From contig NC_083577.1 in the NCBI RefSeq assembly GCF_027579695.1, positions 67,045,741-67,109,740 on the forward strand: a stretch of DNA of 64,000 nucleotides, in the 5' to 3' direction. Below the pieces are notes generated by a model that was not told the DNA's origin, searched no databases, and was given only the letters and a program-made list of their open reading frames with translations. Below, in pieces: positions 35,756 to 47,483 of the stretch; position 1 is the stretch's first letter, and every line of letters begins with the position of its first letter. The stretch comes from Neoarius graeffei (taxonomy: Eukaryota; Chordata; Actinopteri; Siluriformes; Ariidae). A program made the position numbers and the translations under genes.

Positions 35756-37148
35756 AATCATGAATTGTTATATTTAATACCATCTGAGTTTACATGAACC
35801 ACCATTTTGCCAACATACCGGTAATAAATAAAATTAAATCAATTTATTTGTATAGCCCTTTTAACAATAGTCATTGTTGCAAAGCAGCTTGACAGAAAAA
35901 CAAAGATTTTAAACATATGAAACAATAAATTTATCCCTATAATTTAAATGCACTAATGGTGTAAAGAAGATCATGAGCCTGATCATGTTTGAAAACAATC
36001 ATTAGGCCTATGAAATGACTCTGGATTTCCTTCCAGTACATACTCTGAAGTAAGTTGTTGGAGCATGACCAGTCATACAGTCCTCTGGTAACCGATACGG
36101 AAAGGTCACACCTTTCTTTAAACTCACAGATGAGTATGCAGAGGAGAAGCCATCTCAGTGAGGTCATCTCCGTATGAAATGCTGTGTGGTCAGTCAGACT
36201 ATATCCCTAACATATGTGATTTGTGTGACTTTTGAATTGTATAGTTGACATTAAAGCAGCCCAGCCTGCGGTTAGTCGTCATGGTGACTAAATTATGGCT
36301 GATAATGAGAGAGTAAATCATAAAGACTGAAGCAGCACAGAGATCACTGGCCGTCCCCTCACCTACTCTCTGGCTCCCTCCATTTCTTTCTCTCTCCAAC
36401 TTTCCATTGTGCTTCCTCACTGCCCGTCACATCTCTATTCATGAGTCTTTTACATAATAGGCCATTATGGAGTTATGAAATATCCATCATCGGGAGCTGC
36501 TAAAGCCCTGCACCACACTCTGCATTTCACACTTGGATCTATGTGTGTGCCTTCATACTATGATCCATGTGTGTATAGTTTCTTATCATCCTGACACATC
36601 ATTACTGAGGTCCACAATTCACCACCTTCCATACTGCTACACAGCTGCTGTAAATCACATACTACAGTCAGTGAGGTGCACTTTTCTTTCCTTAAGCGCT
36701 ACAAAAGTGGAATGATTTGGCTGAGAAGTGAGATTTAGTAAAACTGTGACCACTGCCACAGGGTCAGCTTTGAAATTGAATCCTCCAAAATGTGAAGAGC
36801 TTATTTTACATGTTTTAATATATAGAAAAATAAAGGGGGAAAACACAAAGAGCTTAAATTCCCATCATTTTATTCTATGATTCAATTAAGATAGTCTTTA
36901 GTATTTTAATACTGCATGAAGGCAATCTTGTGGGTCTTATAATTACCTTTTCTTACTACGTGAAATGAGTTTTGTGGTTTGCACTCCATGTAGACCATAC
37001 ATTGTATAACTGTGTACATATCTTTGCTTTGCTATTCCCATTTACATTATTAAAAAGGGGAAAGTGTTTTATTCAACACCTGATTACCAGCTAGCTAATT
37101 TAGGATATTTGTGGCTAAGTTTATATATTGATGTTATAGGTATAACAG
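35756..37148. other. No gene seen
   Basis: AT-rich sequence. The piece 35850-35905 (TTTATTTGTATAGCCC and following) is a short motif common in fish repeats. No exon-like frame was accepted. Confidence 0.5.
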
Positions 37149-37152
37149 TTAA

Positions 37153-37828
37153 AGGAGAACTGAAGACACATTTTTATTATCAAAATTCTATTTATCTCAT
37201 TTTATTAAATATAGGAATGCATTTTGATCGCTATTTTGTCACTGCTATAGCAAGTTATGAGTGTTTGAAATATGCTATGTAATATATCAGTCCATATGTC
37301 AAAGCAATGGCTGTAAACAAGATGTGTTGAGACCTGTGCGAGACATCGTAGGACGGAAGTAAAACGTATAGCGGAAATCAAAGTGACCAACATCTGCCAA
37401 CGTTGTCAAAAGACATGTGCGCCCTCTTTTGAATGCTGATGTAATCAAGCCGGAAGTTTTGCTTGTTTTGATAACAATCAGGAAAGTTTGAAAAAAAGTA
37501 AGCAGTAATCATCATTTAAATTTGTTTTTGTGCAACATTTCGTTTGGAAAACAGTTTTTAAAATGGCGGCACTGACACCTGGCTGACACTTCACGTTTCG
37601 AAGCCTCGCACAAGTCTTGTGAAGATCGCGCGGATAAGCGACGCCTGCCGTGGACCAAACGAACTAAATTCAACATGGCTAAAAACCGAATACGCCGATA
37701 AGTATAATATTTAATTACAATTAGTTGCCGATACGAGTCACAATATAAGGTTACTAAAACTGAAAACGTAATTAAATAACACGTTAATTAAGAAATAAAG
37801 CAAGTTTAAAAATGACTTCAGTTCTCCT
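37153..37828. mobile_element. TTAA-type MITE with AGGAGAACTGAAG ends
   Basis: Terminal inverted repeats AGGAGAACTGAAG and CTTCAGTTCTCCT are perfect. TTAA flanks both ends (37149-37152, 37829-37832). The 676-base interior is not coding. It shares the TTAA-AGGAG start with the palindromic element at 1818. Confidence 0.85.
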
Positions 37829-37854
37829 TTAATAAAAATAAAAAATAAATAAAT

Positions 37855-37915
37855 GGATGGATGGATGAATGGATGGATGGATGGATGGATAAATGAATGA
37901 ATGAATGAATGAATG
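37855..37915. repeat. (GGAT)n/(GAAT)n microsatellite
   Basis: A run of GGAT units changes to GAAT units; it follows the TTAA-type MITE. Confidence 0.88.
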
Positions 37916-38339
37916 TTCATATCCAAAAACATGCTAGCAGCTGCTGTATATTAAATTTTGGTAGATTAAGCAGATCTGGCAGCAGTGCTGGGGATCACTA
38001 ATCAAAAAGTGTGACAGAGCTTTTTGTATGATTATTTTATATAGTTATCAAATTCCCACTATGGTGTCCCCTGGAAAAGTCTCATCCATATGTCCTATAC
38101 AGATTTTTTTTCTTCACCACTGTCACCTCTGACTTATTCACTATGGATGTAGCTCTAGACCAGGCTTTGCGTAATGCTGCTTTGTTACAACTTCTATTAT
38201 TAAAAGTTCTATACAAAGAAAAGTGAACTGAACTCAGTTGAACTGAATTTTGTAATGGGTCTACTGCATGAATTTCAATAAGCCAACATGATGTAACCCT
38301 TTTGTAACAATTCTCACCAAATTGTTTTAATGAAAATTT

Positions 38340-38666
38340 ACAGATGTTACTAAAAATGAATGGAGTGTACAAATTAAAATCTTCAAATCTTATTTAATTT
38401 ATATATTTGGACTTTTTAATGGTACATTTAATAGTCTGTATCTTGGAACAGCAAACAACAAACAAACATACTGAGAATCTTTTGTTTAGAGTTCTTCTAG
38501 CTATGTAATCATTTCACATCTATCTATCTTTTGTTTCACAGAGAGAGAAGGAAAAGAAGTTTCTCAGTCATCTGAAAGATTCTCAAGAACCTCAGTTCAA
38601 CCTTGGAACTACTACACAGAGTGGTACGTGTCATGTAATTTGATCGACTAAACCTCAGGATGTGAT

Positions 38667-38719
<53 letters not shown>

Positions 38720-38868
38720 GACTTTATTCATCCTCAAAGGGAAATTAATTTTTTTTATAGATAGATGACTTTATTAATGTAGCTACTGAGCACATGCACA
38801 TCCTGAACAGCAAATATACATCTGTGTGAATCATTCCAATGGACTTCTATGTGTGTGTATATTCATGA
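38340..38868 (-). repeat. Inverted repeat arm 2 (pairs with 32395-32830)
   Basis: This is the reverse complement of arm 1 but carries an extra ~115 bases, a (GATA)n microsatellite with the GACTTTATTCATCC tail at 38669-38783. That insert splits the shared GATTAATGTAGC region. Removing it restores collinearity with arm 1. Confidence 0.8.
38669..38720. repeat. (GATA)n microsatellite
   Basis: About 12 GATA units, part of the insertion in inverted repeat arm 2. Confidence 0.9.
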
Positions 38869-39071
38869 AACCTGAGGCCAACTTTGAAATAACGGCAAAC
38901 TTTCTGATCAGTTGCGGTGCCAGAATATTGAATATTAAGTGAAGAATAGTTTCAGTCCAAAGTGCAGCTGGTGTCTATATGTGTATATGAGAGGTGCTGA
39001 ATTTAAATAGAAATTTAGCCTGTGGCCCCTTAAACAGTCACTGTGGTCCCAGCTGCATGTCCCTTAGCGCG

Positions 39072-39103
<32 letters not shown>

Positions 39104-40454
39104 TATCTGTCCCTTTTTCATAAAAAAAAAAAATCCCTCACATAAACACACATCCCCTCATCCCAAACCTCCTAATCCTCTTGGCTCTGCATTTCTTTCT
39201 GTTCACTGTATATTCACAAATGAAACTGGATGATACAGTGGAAATTCTAATCAACGAAACACAATGTTTGAGTTCACTGTGAGATGCACCCTGCTTGCAG
39301 TTAAATGACCGTGCAAAAACAAATAGACTGACTTTTTATTTACGATTGCTTTTGCAACCAGTATTGTATACTGTAGGTATAAAAATTAGAAACTCTCAGC
39401 TACATATGACAGGACTGGACGATTTCTCCTCTATAGATTATTAACAATCATTTTTAACAAAAAAAAAGATGATGAGGGGTATGGGGTGTGGGAGTATGGG
39501 CCTGGTTAATGGTACTGGGACCTGTCAATCACAGTTAAAGACAGAGCTATATGAATTATACATGTGCTTAGGGCTGAACTCTGCAGAACCCTGTGTGTGC
39601 GTGTGGTGTGTTTGTGTGTCTGTGGCTGATCTCCACCTGCACTTGGTCCCCAGGTACTCCAGCTCTCATTAGCTAAAGGCCAGCGCTGCTGACCTCTCTT
39701 AACTTCCTTTAAAGTTTCATTATTGTAATTAGTCACAGTAGAGCTTGGTGTGTAGGAGTGTGTGTGTCTTTAGAAATGAAACAGAAAAAGCCTGACTGAG
39801 AGGTTTGACGAAAATCACTTGTCTTCCATTCGAAGCGCAGGTCAAATAGATAGCTATTGTATTAGCAAAACTACTTAAATACCAATAGCAAACCATTCAA
39901 AGATCTACTCTCATGTGCATAAATGATGCAAAGAGTTAGACGCACTCCTCCGTCTATTTTGTCCCTAATAACTGACCTCGTTTTAGCATTTAAAGTTTGT
40001 TCTGCTTTCATGAAGCGTTTTTCTTCTCTTGCACTCCAAGACACCCCAAAGCTTCATTATAAACCCACCCCGACACTACATCTCCCAGCCGTATTTAAAT
40101 CCTAATGCACCATGTCTTTCCCATACTTAAACTCTGATCTACCAAGCTTCATCTGTGGGGACAGTCTAATCCACTGAATCAATCAAACTCAGACACAAAT
40201 TATGAGGTTACTTGGAGTGATGACTTACAGAAAGCTGGGAGGGTTCTTAAAAAATTGCAAGTACTAAATATTTTTAGTATATAAAAAATAATATATTTTA
40301 ATAAAAATACTAAATATTTTCATTAAAATATATTAAACACACACACACACACATAAAATGCTTCTAAAACTATATCCTGTCAATTATATGGGCTATAACT
40401 ATAAGTAGCTATGTAGAAAACACTTATTTGAAAATTAGCTAGCTCGCTCAGTCT
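38869..40454. other. No gene seen
   Basis: Contains a (CA)n microsatellite at 39072-39103 and short GT-rich tracts near 39595-39625 and 39750. No exon or element was recognised. Confidence 0.5.
39072..39103. repeat. (CA)n microsatellite
   Basis: About 14 CA units after a GCGTGCGCG stretch. Confidence 0.9.
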
Positions 40455-40465
40455 TGTAAGTTAGA

Positions 40466-40832
40466 TTCTCATCTCATCTCATTATCTCTAGCCGCTTTAT
40501 CCTTCTACAGGGTCGCAGGCAAGCTGGAGCCTATCCCAGCTGACTACGGGCAAGAGGCGGGGTACACCCTGGACAAGTCGCCAGGTCATCACAGGGCTGA
40601 CACATAGACACAGACAACCATTCACACTCACACCTACGGTCAATTTAGAGTCACCAGTTAACCTAACCTGCATGTCTTTGGGGGAAACCGGAGCACACGG
40701 AGGAAACCCACGCGGACACGGGGAGAACATGCAAACTCCACACAGAAAGGCCCTCGCCGGCCCCGGGGCTCGAACCCAGGACCTTCTTGCTGTGAGACGA
40801 CAGCGCTAACCACTACACCACCGTGCCGCCCC
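40466..40832 (-). mobile_element. tRNA-derived SINE (type A), 11-bp TSD
   Basis: Minus-strand copy, TGTAAGTTAGA duplicated at 40455-40465 and 40833-40843. The GACTGTGG part of the conserved core is missing (about 40680). The B box is intact. Confidence 0.93.
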
Positions 40833-41448
40833 TGTAAGTTAGACTGAACTGTGTTAACTTCTCTGTGAATTCAGTTACCACACTATTGAACTTACATAGT
40901 TTAGATTACTTGTGTAATTGACTGAATATACGATACTGGCTAAAGTGCTGTTTCGTGTCAAAAAGCATTTCCCCATGTTGCACAATCAGCATAGGAGAAA
41001 AATCTGGTTTTGTTAATGTCACTGAACTACTTGCACTTCGTTGAAACTGGTCGATCTATATATTGTTCAAAAACACACAAACATGAACACACGTTTATTT
41101 CTTTTTAATGTACAGATGGGTGACAAATGCTTTGTGTGTGTGCGCGTGTGTGTGTTGCTAACATGCTTTGTGTCCGCTTATGGCCACTTAGAGCAAAGGT
41201 GCTAAGACAAAAAGTGTTACATTTATTCCCGGTCTCCCCTAATTAAGATTATATTTAAGAGTGCAAGTATTCAATTGCAGTAACACTCAAGTATACATTC
41301 TCCAATATAATACTTTCAGTAAGTATAGTAATGAAGTACAGTTACTCAAGTTTGTCCTACCCCTGTTCACAGGGCACAAAGACTCAATAGATGGTTTGAT
41401 GAATATAAAAATGATGTATGCTATGTATTAGTATTAACTATGAGTAAA

Positions 41449-41791
41449 GTGGTGGCACAGTGGTGTAGTGGTTAGCACTGTTGCCTCACAGCAAGAAGGT
41501 TCTGGGTTCGAGCCCAGTGGCCGACAGGGGCCTTTCTGTGTGGAGTTTGCATGTTCTCTGCGTGGGTTTGCTCCAGGTTCCCCCACAGTCCAAAGACATG
41601 CAGGTTAGGCTGATTGGTGGCTCTAAATTGACCGTAGGTGTGAATGGTTGTTTGTCTCTATGTGTCAGCCCTGTGATGATCTAGCGACTTGTCCAGGGTG
41701 TACCCCACCTCTCGCCCATAGTCAGCTGGGATAGGTTCCAGCTTGCCTCCGACCCTGCACAGGATAAGCGGTTACAGATAATGGATGGATG
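41449..41791 (+). mobile_element. tRNA-derived SINE (type A)
   Basis: Plus-strand copy from GTGGTGGCACAGTGGTG to the GGATAAGCGGTTACAGATAA tail. TGAGTAAA flanks it at 41441-41448 and 41792-41799. It has small internal deletions in the core. Confidence 0.9.
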
Positions 41792-41799
41792 TGAGTAAA

Positions 41800-42456
41800 T
41801 TTTGAATATATTCTTTTCTGTCCTTCTCTGTCTTGTTGAACTATTCACTAAATCGCAACTGTCTCTATCGATGGAGTGCCCACAAAAACAAATAAGTGGG
41901 CAAGTCGAAGTGAGAGTTACAAAAAAAGGTGCTAAACAAGGAAGCAAAATAATGGTTTCTGTTTACTTTTCAATCCTTCTAAGCTGATGGGGAGGATAGT
42001 TGTGTCTGTGTGAAAGGACACAGGTGTGTTTTATGGATCTCTTTGACATCTGGGCACTGACGGTGACAGACACCACATCCAACTGCTGTCACAATGGTTA
42101 AAAAAAAACAGCACATGTTCCACATCTCCACTTTTGTCCAATCTAGCATCCTGCATTGATGGCCGAACCCTTTTATCTGAAGAGACAGACCAAAGTGCTC
42201 TTCTCCTTTCACACACTCACACACTCTCACCTCTGAAACAGGAGAAGGAGAAATGAAAGCTCTATTAGCCATTTAGTCCAAAGATTCTCAACCATTTACA
42301 GAGCCATTCTCTTCTTTCTTTGTCCTTCTCTCTCTTTTATCCTGCGCCACCTTCTTTCCTCTCTTGTATTAAGGTTTGCCCACATGTTTCCTTGATAATC
42401 CCTGATTTATTTTCCATACAAGAAAGAGGTCAGTCCAATTAGTCCTGACAAACAAG

Positions 42457-42538
<82 letters not shown>

Positions 42539-43319
42539 CTCAGCAGACTGGCCCTGCAGCACAGACACACACAGACATGCATGCAAATGTCATATTAAAT
42601 TATGAAATAAAGAAGAGATAAGAGAGAGAGGGAGAGCCTCCCAGCTGGACACATGGCCAGAAGGGACTCAGAATGCAAATAATGTCTTTAGCTTACACTG
42701 TACCTTTGAAAGTCCTTGTATGTAACAACACTTTACATAATACAAAATAAAAACCTGCACATACTACTGTTTAGTCACATAACATGACTAAAAAGACTTG
42801 GCAGAAACATCAGCACAGGGGGGAAAAATGTGCAGTGTTGAGTCGTATTAGAATTTTTCATTTTTATTATGTTAAACTGAATCAGGCGGCTGTGTGTCTG
42901 TTTCTCTGAATTATAGAAGGCAGGTCATTAGAAGTGACTTGCCACCACTACTGAACAGACAATTCATACAACCCTAAGCTCCCTGCCACATATAAGAGCA
43001 GGTATTAAAAAAGAGATGTTAAACTGATTTTTTGGTCTTAGAGAAGATTTTGTGTTGGACATATCTCAACAGTGTCTGTGTGGAAAGAAAGGACAACTCT
43101 TTTAAACGGCTGTACAGTAAATGACTCTCTAATTCTGACCAAGCTGTTTTTCTTAAAACACTGTGTTAAAACTGAAATCTCACTTATGAACCAGATTATA
43201 TACATTTTAAAATATAGCCTTCTTAAAACATCAGGTATGGTAAATTCTATAGGGCAAAAGAACAAAAAATTGTCTGTTGTGTACGAAATTCTCAATCAGT
43301 AGACTGTATATTACACATC
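41800..43319. other. No gene seen
   Basis: Contains a long compound (CT)n(CA)n microsatellite at 42461-42537; otherwise there is no recognisable feature. Confidence 0.5.
42461..42537. repeat. (CT)n(CA)n microsatellite
   Basis: About 7 CT units are followed by about 31 CA units, the longest dinucleotide run in the window. Confidence 0.92.
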
Positions 43320-43640
43320 ATTCTGACTGCAAGTTGGCCTAGTGGTTAGTGTGTCCGCCTCTCAACCAGGAGATCAGGAGTTCTACTCACAGTCGGGTCA
43401 TACCATCATAAAAATGCTACCTACTATCGTCTGGCAAGGCATGCTGCAATACAGACGCGAGTGGGGAAGTCAAACTCTCGAGGTTACCAGAGGACCAGCC
43501 TCCCACTGTACCCCTAGCTGTATAGGCGAGAGGCTGAGGGCTATGGAAACAGAGATCGGTGCCACACCCATATGCCTTAAAGAGTTGCTTAGTACTGGGA
43601 CAGGAGACTGCCTGGGAAGACCAGATTCTAGCATGAGAGG
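43320..43640 (+). mobile_element. SINE with tRNA-like head and 5S rRNA-like 3' part
   Basis: The head GCAAGTTGGCCTAGTGGTTA supplies a tRNA A box and GAGTTCTACTC occupies the B-box place. Near the 3' end, 43587-43622 matches the 3' third of vertebrate 5S rRNA (TTAGTACT, GGGA, GGAGAC, GCCTGGGAA, ACC), with about 30 of 36 positions agreeing by eye. The middle is of unknown origin. A mixed tRNA/5S SINE is rarer than the other SINEs here, and this is the only copy in the window. Confidence 0.65.
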
Positions 43641-43654
43641 GACTTTGACTTTTG

Positions 43655-44100
43655 ACATATTCTATCTACATTCACTGGATATGAGCAATCATGCACTCTG
43701 ATTACTACTAGGCTATCAGCTCATATACCATGAGTAGAAAAAACCCAAAATGGCAGAATGTGTTGCTGAACCAACCGAGGATGAAATAAAACCTCTACTC
43801 AAAAACAAAACCCCAAAAAGTACAAAAAAAGCAACAAAATATGGAATAAAAGCATTTGATGGTAAGAACATATCTTTTTTATTTTTCAAGAATTATTACG
43901 ACAGCATTTTCCACAAGTTGCTACTGTCATTTCACTGGTTTGTTTAAATTCAATGATTTTGTTGAACATTTTGTATAAAGTTTTTATTTATCGAATTTGC
44001 TAAATAAATAAATGTCCTGTTTCTCAAAATCCAGTGAATGTGGATAGAATAAAATAGTTATCCCACTCAATCTCGTAATACATGGCTTATAGCCAACTCG
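43655..44100 (+). mobile_element. Non-autonomous element, copy 2 of 2 (Crypton-like coding start)
   Basis: Homologous to 12056-12495 in the opposite orientation. From ATG 43750 it reads MAECVAEPTEDEIKPLLKNK and then KTKYGIK-type residues (KATKYGIKAFDG) to a GTAAGA donor-like site at 43862. The KNTKKATK...F-type pattern is reminiscent of the N terminus of tyrosine-recombinase (Crypton/KIAA1958-like) proteins. The rest of any recombinase is absent. Subterminal repeats at 43664 and 44031 match those of copy 1. Confidence 0.6.
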
Positions 44101-44101
44101 G

Positions 44102-44478
44102 CTATCAGAAGAAGAATCCTTTATTTGTCACATGCACACTTCAAGCACAGTGGAATTCATCTTCTGCATTTAACCCATCTGAAGCAGTGAACACACGCAC
44201 ACACACTCAGAGAAGTGGGCAGCCACACCAGAGCACCCGGGGAGCAGTCAGGGGTCAGGTACCTTGCTCAAGGGCACCTCAGCCCAAGGCCGCCCCATGT
44301 CCACCTAACTGCATGTCTTTGGATTGTGGGGGAAACCGGAGCACCCGGAGGAAACCCACGCAGACACAGGGAGAACATGCAAACTCCACACAGAAAGGCC
44401 CTCACCGGCCACTGGGTTCGAACTCAGAACCTTCTTGCTGTGAGGCGACCGTGTTAACCACTACACCACAGTCCAACT
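44102..44478 (-). mobile_element. tRNA-derived SINE (type B)
   Basis: Minus-strand copy with the type B tail (complement of TTAAATGCAGAAG at about 44163 and CTTATTCTTCTTC-like end near 44105) and the shared head ending TACACCACAGTCC. Confidence 0.87.
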
Positions 44479-45361
44479 CAATTTTGTGGAATAACTGAAA
44501 TATCTGAAGCTCTGGAGATAATGCATAGCCTCTTAAATTCATTGGTCCATTGGTCATCATTCAGCTATGGTGCATGTATACAATAGTGCTGTTGAAAAAT
44601 CAATTCTAATTGATCAAAAACTACACATTGATGTTCTTTAACTGGAGCTTTGACCATATTGTCAACTGAAAGGTAAATGACAGGTTTATATTAAAGTGCT
44701 TGTTCTAATAAGTTATTGTTTCTATATTGTTTCTATTTACAAATCATTCACATAGACGTAATGTAGGGTATATAGTGGGCACTTCACATAATCTAAGCCT
44801 AATAATAAACAAATTGAAAAGATGTTATTTGACAAAGAATATTGTATAGTTGTTATGGTGAAGCTTTCTGTCAAGAGATATTTATTTAACTTTTATAGAA
44901 GAAGTCTCTAGTGTAGCTTTTTTTTCTCAGTAACATGACAAAAATGCATGTCGTATTAACTTCAAGAGAGAAGAAAAAGACAGACTGGTGAGTGAAGGAA
45001 TGTTTACATCTGCTATAAGATAAATGATGAGGAACTAATTTGTTTTAAGGACAAGCCACAATAATGAAAAATTAGTATTGACATTACCATGTTATACTGA
45101 CTGACAACACTCATTCGTTAGCCCAGTTTGGTAAATCTGCCTGAGTTTTTTTTTTTAGATGAATTTATTTCTTTATTAGATTTTCAATTATTAGCTTTAT
45201 TAGAAAGTCCATAATTCAAATCCTTGAACATATCCAACAGATTAGCTTATGATCTGTGAGTGACTGGTGCTGAAAGACAAGTCAAGATTTTAGCTAAATA
45301 CTGACCTGTGAACTGACCTTTAGTTTTGTTTTTCCCTTTTGAATACCCTCTTACCATTACA
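44479..45361. other. No gene seen
   Basis: AT-rich sequence without recognisable repeats or exons. Confidence 0.5.
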
Positions 45362-45752
45362 GATCCATCCATCCATTATCTGTAGCCGCTTTATCCTGTT
45401 CCACAGGGTCGCAGGCAAGCTGGATCCAATCCCAGCTGACTATGGGTGAGAGGCGGGGTACACCCTGGACAAGTCGCCAGGTCATCGCAGGGCTGACACA
45501 TAGAGACACACATCCATTCACACTCACATTCACACCTATGGTCAATTTAGAGCCACCAATTAGCCTAACCTGCATGTCTTTGGACTGTGGGGGAAACCGT
45601 AGCACCCGGAGGAAATCCACACAGACACGGTGAGAACATGTACGTAAACTCCACACAGAAAGGCCCTCATCGGCTGCTGGGCTCAAACCCGGAACCTTCT
45701 TGCTATGAGGCGGCAGTGCTAACCACTACGGTACACCACCGTGCCACCCATC
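45362..45752 (-). mobile_element. tRNA-derived SINE (type A)
   Basis: Minus-strand copy with a CCATCCATCCATTATCTGTA tail and GCACGGTGGTGTACC head (complement at 45730-45747). A few extra bases (TACG and GTAC) sit in the head and core. Confidence 0.88.
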
Positions 45753-45946
45753 ACAGATGAATTGTCATGAGAAAACTTCACCAAACACTTTCGTTTCCTT
45801 CTATTTGTGTAATTTATGGAGAAATAATGAAACAGCAACTCCTCACCAAAACCAGTGACATTTCTTGTATATTTTGGGAAGTTATGTGAACTGTGATAGT
45901 TAAGATCAAGCATGTTCAAAGAATATTACTAAATTGATTCTCAACC

Positions 45947-46312
45947 GGGCGGCACGGTGGTGTAGCGGTTAGCGCTGTCGCCTCACAGCAAGAAGGTCCG
46001 GGTTCGAGCCCCGTGGCCGGCGAGGGCCTTTCTGTGTGGAGTTTGCATGTTCTCCCCGTGCCCGCGTGGGTTTCCTCTGGGTGCTCCGGTTTCCCCCACA
46101 GTCCAAGGACATGCAGGTTAGGTTAACTGGTGACTCTGAATTGACCATAGGTGTGAGTGTGAATGGTTGTCTGTGTCTATGTGTCAGCCCTGTGATGACC
46201 TGGCGACTTGTCCAGGGTGTACCCCGCCTTTCGCCCGTAGTCAGCTGGGATAGGCTCCAGCTTGCCTGCGACCCTGTAGAAGTATAAAGCGGCTAGAGAT
46301 AATGAGATGAGA
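45947..46312 (+). mobile_element. tRNA-derived SINE (type A), 12-bp TSD
   Basis: Young full-length plus-strand copy. TGATTCTCAACC is duplicated at 45935-45946 and 46313-46324. A and B boxes are intact. Confidence 0.95.
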
Positions 46313-46640
46313 TGATTCTCAACCTTGTGGTAAAAGCTGAATGAAGAATGAAATACAGCTGAATAAACTATTGTATATAGATTCTGGTATAAGGACCCAT
46401 GTGGCCAAGTTAATATTTATGTTATCGTCTTTGAAAAAATGCAAAGAATTTTTTTTTTTTAAATCTGAACAGGAATTAATTTTGTCCTCTCTATTAGACA
46501 TTTGTAAATGGGAGTATCTTCCAGACCAAACATGCTACTAAGTTAATGTTCATCATACTCTAAAGGGGATTTTAGGGCAGTCCAGTGATACTAAATGTGC
46601 CGCGGTGGGGCTTTGGGAATTTCCTCTTCCTCTTTGAACA

Positions 46641-46981
46641 AAATGGCGGCCATCACCAAAAGGATGTTTTATGGAAGGAAGAAAAATAAGTGCATAATTA
46701 CATGAATAGTGCAATTTTACCCTGTTTATTGTGATCTTGTATTTGATCTTCGCAAGAATATTTTAGAATATTTTTAGAATCGTGAACAAGTTTTCACCTA
46801 AATATGAGATGGTTACTGACATGTCCTCCACAGTGGTCATTTTTATTTATTACCTCAATTTTGTCTCTTGAAATCAGAAGAGAAACTCTTCCATAGGATA
46901 GTTGAGGGTGACTCAGACTTTGAGTTTTCTGATGAAAAGATCCAGGTGCAGATCACGAGGTCATGAGGCAGAGGAGACTTC
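46641..46981 (+). pseudogene. Acidic coding remnant cut by the Gypsy element (possible)
   Basis: Just left of the Gypsy element one frame reads FHRIVEGDSDFEFSDEKIQV, and just right of it (52911-52967) another reads SGSSEDEVFEEAEQEESDQS and then stops. The two acidic stretches would be continuous at the empty site. Acidic N termini of this kind occur in piggyBac-type transposases, but also elsewhere, and a stop lies in the left part. Treat as a weak lead. Confidence 0.3.
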
Positions 46982-47483
46982 TGTTAAGGGTGGTGAGATG
47001 TGGTGAGTTAGGATCCAATAGCAGAACACAAACCAGAAAATCCAGTGAATAGAAAATTATTTAATTAAAGTCCCAAAAGAGTCAACGAACAAAAATTGCA
47101 AACATAATCCAGACAACAACCAGGTAGACAAAAACAAAGTGCTAATATGAAAAAACATGAAAAATAGTTCTGACAAAAACTGGAGACAAAAAACGTAGTG
47201 CAAAAAACATGAAAAACTGGCAAAACATGAGTGCAAAAAACTGTGGCTAAGACTAGGCAAAACAGAGAGCAAAAATCCAGGAAGCAAAAAATGGCACAGA
47301 GATGACATGAGAAACAGACAAGACGTTCTGGCAAAGTCCCCTTCTGAGAACGGCCTAATTATACACAGCAGAGCAGACCAGGAAGTGAATGCCGGCAAGA
47401 TGGAAGTCCCATCCCGGATCCGGATTGTGCTGAACTGGGAGATAGTAAATCTCCGGAGTGGAAGTCGGGGGCGGATCATGACA
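46982..47483 (-). repeat. 3' LTR of Gypsy element 1
   Basis: About 502 bases, starting TGTTAAGGGTGG on the plus strand and ending GGATCATGACA. It matches the split LTR at 51711-52905 with scattered differences, which points to an old insertion. Confidence 0.9.

Noticed and set aside
43587..43622. 5S rRNA gene
   Set aside because: Only the 3' third is matched and it sits inside a SINE; the 5' part of 5S is not recognisable.
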